DNA of 64,000 nt, taken from the NCBI RefSeq assembly GCF_018294505.1, contig NC_057811.1, positions 30,810,893 to 30,874,892 of the forward strand, read 5' to 3'. This document shows positions 57,929 to 64,000 of this stretch, one piece after another. This DNA comes from Triticum aestivum (Eukaryota > Streptophyta > Magnoliopsida > Poales > Poaceae). The translations under genes and the position numbers were made by a program. How positions within the stretch are numbered: the stretch's first letter is position 1; every line of letters starts with the position of its first letter. The notes beneath the pieces are model-generated. The model saw only the letters and a list, made by a program, of their open reading frames with translations, ran no database searches and had not been told where the DNA came from.

Positions 57929-58785
57929 GGCGATCACTTCAGCGAAGGAGAGGAGGAGAGGGGGTGGGGAGGAAGCAGACCAGGCCAGAGGGGACCGACT
58001 GGGCCGAAACGGGAGCGCAGGCCCGGGGAGGGGACAGACGCTGCCCCGGGCCCACAGACGGAAGGGGGGGAAGACTCGAGGGAAGACAGAACCGGGGGCC
58101 CGGGCGGCCCAGCCCGAGGCGAGCCAGACGCTGCTAGGCCCAGATGCCCAACAGGGCCCACCACGACCAGAGGGGAAACCAGATCTAGGGCATGGCCGCC
58201 AGCCTCCCCCGCACTAGCCGAAGCGACCGCCGCCACCGTCGCCGGCCTAGGCCAGAGAGGAGGAGGGAGAACAGGACCAGCAGTCGGAGACGCCACCTCA
58301 ACCAGTTCCAGCCTCACAGCGGACGGGGAGGGATCGAGGAGACCACGATCAGGGGAAGGAGCCGGGCCGCGACCCGCACGCCGCTGTCGCCGACCAACGC
58401 ACCACCACCCCGACGATCCAGAGGGAAACGACACCGGCCGGCCCCGACCACCCGGAGCGAACTTCCGGGCGCGGCCCGACGCAGGCACGGACGGCACCGC
58501 CGGCACCACCACCGGCAGAGCGCAGACCTCAGAATCATCATCCGACTCCACCGAGTCGCCCAGCGCCCAAAAGCGCGAGCCGGGGAAGGACGCCGCCGAA
58601 GGAGAGCAAGGAGAGCCGACCCGACACGCAGAGAAGGGGGGGGGGAGACGGCGGGAGGGAGGGGGGAAGGCGGGGGAGCCATGGTCAACGGCGAGGGCAG
58701 GGGAGGAGGAAGGGAGCGGGGAGCGGGTGGACGAAGGAAGAGGAGGAGGGGGGAGCCATCTGGGACCACGGTGTTTTCGGGCTCC
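57929..58785 (-). other. LINE-C 5' leader
   Basis: GC-rich sequence upstream of the ORF1 start, on the minus strand, ending at the target duplication. Long frames on both strands (for example plus 57437-58840 and minus 58854-57934) reflect the composition and are not called. Confidence 0.55.
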
Positions 58786-58822
58786 CCCTCTTTGCTTCTC
58801 AAAGTTGTATAAGAGCGTTTTT

Positions 58823-59021
58823 GACAGTAATGCACTGTAGACGACCAGCTGCATCTTGCCTTTGTTCCATTCCGTCGTTGGTTAGTAATGTGTGAATGTA
58901 CAACTGATCGACAGAACAGATACCCCCCAACACAAAAATCTGTCCTTGTATAGACGAACACCGGCTCATATTCTAGGTCTAGAACTGATTGTATCATCAC
59001 GCGTCTTGAACCTAATTTATA
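58823..59021. other. flank of the nest
   Basis: The first bases after the 45-kb nest (GACAGTAATGCACTGTAG...). They do not clearly continue the Stowaway sequence found at 13371. No gene. Confidence 0.4.
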
Positions 59022-59102
59022 CTCCCTCCGTCCCATAATGTAAGACATTTTTTGACACTACACTAGTGTCAAAATGCGTCTTACATTATGGGACTGAGGG
59101 AG
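59022..59102. mobile_element. complete Stowaway MITE (81 bp)
   Basis: CTCCCTCCGTCCCATAATGT... is mirrored by ...ACATTATGGGACTGAGGGAG, with TA on both sides (59020-59021 and 59103-59104). Central CACTACACTAGTGTC. It is a nearly perfect hairpin of the Tc1/Mariner-derived type. Confidence 0.95.
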
Positions 59103-59657
59103 TACATCTGTTCCAAGCTGGTACAACGTATTCAGTCAGAGACAATTTAATGAACCGCGACTCTACTCTGAGAACAACAATCTTAGTGCATTAACAAGCG
59201 ATAGAGATAACATGCGCCTAAGGAGCCGTGCGCAGAAAATCAGCTCAGATGAAGAATCGCCCTACCTAACAAGGAGGCACCCACTTGAACCCGATTTCTC
59301 GGTGAGGGAAAAATTATCATTGCGACGTATGCAAATAACTAACATTTTTTTATCGCGTGCTGATTTCAATGCAATACCCCGCTGCAGACATTGGTGCTAT
59401 CCGATTTTGACTATGTCCACACTGTGTAGATTCAGAACCAGTTAGCAGCTAGTGCAGTGAAGTATGACATCACATCAGCACGGGTGATATGGAAAATACA
59501 AGAATAATATCATTATACCATCTGTCCTAGTTGAACCAGAAATCTGTCATCTGTGATAATCTTTGTGGCTATGATGCCTAACACAAACGCGTGTTTTGAA
59601 TTGTAGTTATTCACTCCCGTTCCACGCCCCAAAGGTTGGACGGTCATTTTTTGGGAC
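59103..59657. other. no recognisable gene
   Basis: Contains a 77-codon plus frame at 59212-59445 with no recognisable domain. Nothing else is supported. Confidence 0.35.
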
Positions 59658-60257
59658 ATGGTTACACGGCTGATGACAATCATCGACCTGTTGTACGTGG
59701 GAGATAAGAGAAAAGAAGCAGCTCAAATAGCCCTGGAGGATGGGGAGGGAGCTGAGGAAAACAGGAAAAGATCTAGAGTTGAAAGCAAAGAGAAACACAA
59801 CTTGCCTTGGGGCAGTCCGTCACTTGCCCAAGTGGAAGAGATTGATAAAAAGAATGAGATGCTGAAAATTTCTTTGGAGGAAATCATTGGGAATATCTCT
59901 AGGGAAATGGCTGTTGAGAGGAGTAAGATGCAAAGAGAGGTAAATAGCTTGACAAAAAGAGTCCAGATTCTGGAAGAAGAAAAAGTCAGGCAGGCTGCTC
60001 TGTGGGCTAAAGAAGAAAAGAGGACTGGAGAGTTGGAAGAGGTCAGGAGAAAATTGGAAACTAGGATAACCCAACAACAGATGACTATTCAACAAATGAA
60101 AAAAGAGGCTGCTGATAGGGAGAAGTATGAAATGGAGCTGGCTAACATGGATGTTGAGGACATTGAAAAAAGGGGACTGGACAGGAGGGAGGAGTATGGC
60201 AATGGAAGATATTCTGAGCCCACTGATCACAATGCTAGTCAGGAGTCAGTTGAAACT

Positions 60258-60288
<31 letters not shown>

Positions 60289-60380
60289 GGGGGCTGAGAC
60301 TCATGTTACTATTGACGATAGGACTGAAGAAGACAAGGAAGAAGTCTGAGAAAAAGAGGCAAGGAGGACCAAAAAATTGA
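59658..60380 (+). CDS. unknown coiled-coil protein
   Basis: An open frame of 240 codons starts MVTRLMTIIDLLYVGDKRKE. From about residue 60 to 170 it is rich in Glu/Lys with regular hydrophobic spacing (KMQREVNSLTKRVQILEEEK, TQQQMTIQQMKKEAADREK), which predicts a long coiled coil. A TG repeat followed by a G-run (60255-60292) translates as VCVCVGGGGGG. The frame after it is probably not authentic, so the real end may be near residue 205 or the gene may be broken. I do not recognise the family. The start is not certain and coding text may extend upstream. No other gene is linked to it. Confidence 0.4.
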
Positions 60381-60718
60381 AGACATGGCCAAAAGCAGAG
60401 CTGAAGACAGGGACAACCATGGTAACAAATCTGATCCTGATTGTATTAATCCTTCACTCTTGCATGTTACTTCACTCTTCCATTTCATAATTGTGTTTCA
60501 CTATCCAGTTGCTGCAATCTTGCCGTTGTGTTGTTCTATCTCACTTTGTGTACTGAATATGGTGATTTCTACTCTACTTTTTTGCATGCTCCTTTTATCA
60601 TCTTGAATAAGACACCTCAGAAAACTAGGGGTATTGTGATCTGGACTAGACTAAACTTAAGATTTCTCTAGGTTATCATTGACAAATCAATATGTGTTAT
60701 TCATACCCACCTATAGTT
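60381..60718. other. no recognisable gene
   Basis: AT-rich sequence. Nothing recognised. Confidence 0.35.
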
Positions 60719-60746
60719 TAATGTGTGGAAACACGATCCTCTATTA

Positions 60747-60975
60747 GACTGCCCGTAATGAGTGTATCATAAGTGTGTTTCATGAGATGGCACATAATTA
60801 AATGAGGAAATTGAGAATTTGGTATCATATCATGATACCGTATCATATTAAATTTTATACCACATTGTGTCATGCATGAGAATAAATGAAACAATCTAAG
60901 ATACTAACTTATGATTATGCATTAGTAATATCATACACTAGTACTAGTAGATGACACTCCCCATTGTGGGCAGCC
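60747..60975. mobile_element. Tourist/Harbinger-like MITE, copy 1 (229 bp)
   Basis: Ends GACTGCCCGTAATGAG and CCCATTGTGGGCAGCC, flanked by TTA (60744-60746 and 60976-60978). Interior words TATCATATCATGATACCGTA and TGTCATGCATG are shared with the next MITE. A TTA duplication is typical of the Harbinger superfamily. Confidence 0.85.
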
Positions 60976-60998
60976 TTAAGTGGCCAGTCCACTACTTA

Positions 60999-61276
60999 GG
61001 CTGGTCGTAATGGTAGTATCATAGCTAGTATCATGCATGCCAACTAGGCAATTTTGATGAGGTGTCATAACATTAAATGAAGAAAGAGAGGGTGGAGTAT
61101 CATATCATGATACCGTATCATAATAAATGTTATGCTACTTTGTGTCATGCATGGCAATAAATAGAGTACTACATAATACTAAAATATGATACTATGCATT
61201 AGGGAGGTAGTATCATATACTAGTATCATATACATGATACTACTCATGTATATGATACTCCCCATTACAACCAGCC
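60999..61276. mobile_element. Tourist/Harbinger-like MITE, copy 2 (278 bp)
   Basis: Ends GGCTGGTCGTAATGGTAGTA and CCCATTACAACCAGCC, flanked by TTA (60996-60998 and 61277-61279). It has the same internal words as copy 1, in the same orientation, but is diverged in length and sequence. The termini resemble the Triticeae family often called Icarus (tentative). Confidence 0.88.
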
Positions 61277-61306
61277 TTAGTAATTACATGCTTAGTAATT
61301 GTATTG

Positions 61307-61363
61307 TTTAATGTGTTGAAACACGATCCACTATTAAGTGGTCAGTCCACTGCTTAGTAATTA
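61307..61363. repeat. empty-site duplicate of the MITE target region
   Basis: TTTAATGTGTTGAAACACGA, TCCACTATTAAGTGGTCAGT, CCACTGCTTAGTAATT repeats the unique sequence around both MITEs: 60718-60746, 60979-60998 and 61280 onward, without either insertion. The two copies form a short tandem duplication. Confidence 0.85.
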
Positions 61364-61701
61364 TATAGTTTACGTGCACGCGGGCTTCTTTTCTGTGATC
61401 TAGTCACAAATCCACATCCAACTAAAACAATTTCAGTTACCCACCACTTAACGCACATGCATGTTTCTCCATATGGTTTTCTATTTTGTTTTCTTTTGGT
61501 ACGTGTTGGTATAGTGTCTTGAGGTTGGGCATCATTTTCAGCATCTTGAATATATTTGTGAAAAATATATTATATATTTGAAGAATTTTACCATTACATT
61601 TTAGTTTAGGTGGATTTTTGTGTTTAACTGTTGGAGCTATATATAGCAATGTTTTCATGAATAATTTGAAATTGAGTTTTTACCGGTATGCAAATTTGTA
61701 G
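61364..61701. other. AT-rich sequence upstream of the aldo-keto reductase remnant
   Basis: No earlier exon of the reductase is recognised here, although the next exon has a proper acceptor site. It may be intron. Confidence 0.4.
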
Positions 61702-62338
61702 ATCCATTGGCAATTTAGACTCAAGAAGGGCACCAACGCAAGCAACCCTGAAAACTTTGTACGACCTGACATCCCTGCTACTTGGGGAGTTATGGAAAAG
61801 TTATATGACACTGGAAAAGCTCGTGCAATAGGTGTGAGTAACTTCTCAATAAAGAAACTGGGTGACTTGCTTGTTGTAGCTCGTGTACATCCAGCTGTTA
61901 ATCAGGTGGAATGTCATCCGGGTTGGCAGCAAACTAAACTCCACAACTTTTGTCAGTCAACCGGTATTCATCTTTCTGTAAGTCCGCGGTGCACTTGGGG
62001 CCGCTGGCTTGCTTATGTCTAAAAATATATGTTCTTATTATACCTGATTATGTATATTTATTTTGCAGGCATATTCACCACTAGGTTCACCTGGTACGCC
62101 TTGGATGAACAGTAATATCCTTCAACAACCAGTCATCATCTCAATAGCAAATAAACTTGGGAGAACTGCTGCACAGGTGGCCCTGCGCTGGAACATTCAG
62201 ATGGGTCATAGTGTACTACCAAAGAGCTTGAACGTTGAAAGGATAAAACAAAATCTTGATGTTTATGATTGGTCTATTCCAGATGACTTGCTTGCTATTT
62301 TTTATACCCTATACTTAAATGGGGGAAAATTGCAATGA
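61702..62338 (+). pseudogene. aldo-keto reductase (AKR4C-like) gene remnant
   Basis: NADPH-dependent carbonyl reductases of the cytosol. Exon 61702-61977 encodes [59 protein letters not shown] and [14 protein letters not shown]. The intron is GT-AG; exon 62069 to about 62301 encodes [38 protein letters not shown] and [20 protein letters not shown], then [10 protein letters not shown]. The cofactor-binding PKS motif is present. The N-terminal third, with the catalytic Asp, Tyr, Lys and part of the first signature, is not in the window, and the final C-terminal exon is replaced by unrelated sequence (stop at 62336). The coding text itself has no stop. This is the only host-type metabolic gene seen outside a transposon. 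It is a truncated copy, unless upstream exons were lost to my eye. Confidence 0.75.
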
Positions 62339-62705
62339 TATTTTCTGCTATGATAAGGCATCTTTATACGATGAGATGGCATGTAAAAGGAGGTGCTACA
62401 TTCTGGAATCAGCTCTCTGCAGATATGTAGCTTCGTTGCCTGTCATTCTGCTCCCAGGTTCAAAAAATAGCACCCAAAAAAAGAAAAAAAAATATGTTTT
62501 TTGTTGACAAACATTCTTCGGTGTTCTACCCTACATATAAATTCTTGTGGAGAAATCACATTCGTGACACTTTAGGTAAAAAGCCAAAACAGGTAGCCCA
62601 AAATGCTTCAGAAATGGCGTTTTTCATAGTATTGCTTGCTTTTGTTTTTTCTTCTGTCCTGAGCACATCGAATGTTATTTCGTCATGAATTTTTTGCACA
62701 GGAGT
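62339..62705. other. no recognisable gene
   Basis: Mixed sequence after the reductase remnant. No exon or terminus recognised. Confidence 0.35.
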
Positions 62706-62711
62706 AGAACA

Positions 62712-63770
62712 GTTAGACTTTTTTCCGAAATAATTCTTGTATTACTCAAAATTCGGTCGTACAATCTTGTCCAATAATTTCCTGGGCCAGAGCCTAGCCC
62801 CACTGCTGTTCAGCTTCGTAGCCTACCAAAATTAGCCATGAAGTGACTAGCACTATTACAGTTCTGACGAGTGTGAGTAATACAAGAATTTTGTTCCTCC
62901 GTACTATTAATAATCTCCCTAATGATGAAAGCATGTTTTGATTTGTTGCCCGTTCCTTCTTTGATCATCGAGATAGCCTTCAAACAATCTGACTCAACAT
63001 CAATGGGTGAATTACTCCATTGTAGTGCCAATGAAAATCCCTATTTATCCCTAGTAATTCTGCTTAGTGCATGTGTATAGATGTCTGCATGAGCTAAAAA
63101 TGATAGAGCCATCAAAGAGTCCCTGAGGATCGTGCCAGCACCCCCTTGACCTTCCAAGTATGAGCATCTGTGTTATGTTTTTTTTTTTTGAAAGGATCTG
63201 TGTTAAGTTATAACTCTGCCCACGGTTTGGTCCACGAACTGATATTCGCTGTGATGCATCTGCTTGTGTTGGTGGCTCAGAACTACCATCTCCTTTCCCT
63301 TCAAAGAGTCAGCTTGTGGATTCAAGTGCATGCCCTGACAGAGACATCAACAGGAGTGAACAATCTGGTTTTAAGGTACCAAGTTCTCCAGAAAAGCATC
63401 AACAGCCGGCTTCGTGTTTCCTCATCAGTAGTACGCCAACACGGTCATGAAGTTTACCCAGTCTCCAGAAAAGTTTTCTTTGGACCGTGGGAAACTCTGC
63501 AACAAGGTCATGAAGTTTCCCACTATGCGGACATGGCCTCCCAGAGCCAAACAGCATGATTGCATCCAAAGAAAACGTGCAACGAGTCCTCTTCACGCCC
63601 ACACACTGGACACATAGCCGAAACTCCCAGATTTCTTTCGACTTTGTTCGTCCACATGTTGCCAACGAGTCTGCAGCTAGTCGCTATGCAAGGACGTGTT
63701 TGGTTGCATGCATTAAGCCCAACTAGGTCCGCGCGGGAAGAAAAACAGCTGTTTGGTTTCCTGGGCTGCA
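62712..63770 (-). pseudogene. LINE-E: 3' fragment of a LINE (zf-RVT and RNase H)
   Basis: Minus text is CRLVGNMWTNKVERNLGV and CPVCGREEDSLHVFFGCNHA, then VWLWEAMSA (zf-RVT, 63523-63690). RNase H-like pieces follow: GGAGTILRDSLMALSFLAHA, then LQWSNSPIDVESDCLKAISM and NCNSASHFMANFGRLRS (62810-63110). Several stops and frame changes are present. The 3' end is near a T-run at 62718-62725. A 20-bp insertion lies inside it (63176-63195). Confidence 0.75.
63176..63195. mobile_element. 20-bp poly-T insertion with 10-bp target duplication
   Basis: ATCTGTGTTA occurs on both sides (63166-63175 and 63196-63205) of TGTTTTTTTTTTTTGAAAGG. It looks like an extremely 5'-truncated retrotransposition product, just an A-tail plus a few bases, in minus orientation. 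Confidence 0.7.
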
Positions 63771-64000
63771 TCTACATCTTGGGCCGCAGGGAACTTAAAG
63801 CAATCCCGGGCTAGACCCGCGAGCGACAGCCGAATCGGCAGTTTCTCGGCAGCCAGGCTCGTTGCGGCCACGCATGGCTCTTGGCTGCATGCCTCAGGGA
63901 GCGCGTGAGATGGTTGGGACGTCTCAATAACACCCCCCTCCCTCTCTCGTGTCACCGCCCACGTCTCCATTCACACCATTCTTTCTCACCCTCCTCACCG
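63771..64000. other. window end, unassigned
   Basis: No domain or terminus recognised. The C-rich last 80 bases could be a promoter or leader, but nothing supports a call. Confidence 0.3.

Larger units (their letters stand above)
48762..58785 (-). mobile_element. LINE-C: near full-length LINE inserted in LINE-A, carrying CACTA-3
   Basis: The 3' end is an A-tail (T-run 48761-48770) and the 5' end is near 58785. It is flanked by CCCTCCTTGCTTCT (48748-48761) and CCCTCTTTGCTTCT (58786-58799), a 14-bp duplication with one mismatch. Removing it restores LINE-A NFEKQ|GGVPRTQ. Without CACTA-3 it is about 7.0 kb: a GC-rich 5' leader (58785 to about 57930), ORF1 and ORF2 overlapping by about 40 bp, and a short 3' region. 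Confidence 0.85.
13403..58807 (-). mobile_element. LINE-A: host retrotransposon of the 45-kb nest
   Basis: This is a 5'-truncated L1-type LINE in minus orientation, flanked by a 15-bp target duplication TATAAGAGCGTTTTT (13388-13402 and 58808-58822). Reading minus, its own sequence is 58807 to about 58786 (coding NFEKQ), 48761-47533 (endonuclease end and RT start), 16810-15066 (RT to zf-RVT) and 13727-13403 (RNase H and A-rich tail). Reading frames join across the gaps: NFEKQ|GGVPRTQ across LINE-C and GRLIS|DNTILAYE across LINE-B. This is strong evidence that all pieces belong to one insertion. It is dead: several stops, and FADD is changed to FADY. Confidence 0.88.

Noticed and set aside
57434..58854. 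467-codon plus frame and 306-codon minus frame
   Set aside because: They overlap LINE-C ORF1 and its leader on the opposite strand or in other frames; composition explains them.
58823..58900. Right half of the Stowaway MITE that starts at 13371
   Set aside because: Apart from the LINE target duplication, the sequence after 58822 does not show the expected GGGACGGAGGGAG end.

Overview
The window is a stretch of plant nuclear DNA from a large grass genome. A member of the wheat tribe (Triticeae) is most likely. This rests on the transposon ends and proteins (grass CACTA elements with GGTCCCGGTTGGTG-, ATGGCGCACC- and TTTGCCGTCTGC-type subterminal repeats, Stowaway and Tourist MITEs, plant non-LTR LINEs) and on plant-type GT-AG introns. 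Almost every base that can be identified is transposon-derived. I see no convincing complete host gene, tRNA gene, CRISPR array or bacterial operon.

Layout. 1-6977: right end of a CACTA element (CACTA-0, minus) with a broken second-gene ORF carrying a Ulp1-like protease domain. It sits in an older LINE fragment (LINE-D, 6978-8365), which also holds a hAT-like element with an 8-bp target duplication (7443-8053) and abuts a Copia gag/PBS fragment. 9480-12330: two halves of a FAR1/MULE-type gene in opposite orientations. 13371-58822: one 45-kb nest. LINE-A (minus, 13403-58807, 15-bp target duplication) contains LINE-B (plus, 16811-47532) and LINE-C (minus, about 48762-58785). LINE-B contains the 27-kb CACTA-1 (18856-46213, duplication CGG). 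CACTA-1 contains CACTA-2 (19482-29635, duplication GAA), a small CACTA with a 5S-rRNA-like segment (33497-34965, duplication ATG) and CACTA-4 with a B3-like gene (39372-43143, duplication TCT). LINE-C contains CACTA-3 with a captured RING E3 ligase fragment (53878-56913, duplication CAC). 59022-64000: a Stowaway MITE, an unknown coiled-coil ORF, two Tourist-like MITEs beside an internal empty-site copy, an aldo-keto reductase remnant and another LINE fragment.

How the parts relate. Autonomous CACTA elements carry a TNP2-type transposase and a second gene. CACTA-1 has both, but both are broken by stops and insertions. CACTA-2 has an intact-looking eight-exon second gene, but its transposase has an internal deletion. 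CACTA-3 and CACTA-4 carry host-like sequence instead of transposition genes, so they would depend on transposase supplied elsewhere. CACTA-3 shares its subterminal repeat with CACTA-1.

The least expected structure is a set of foldback sequences in the 5' leaders of the CACTA genes: a long hairpin at 21981-22198 and a shorter, recurring family at 35236-35327, 41058-41142 and, degenerate, about 45310-45390. Element boundaries were placed by matching terminal repeats and target duplications by eye. Protein assignments rest on recognised family motifs, without database searches.
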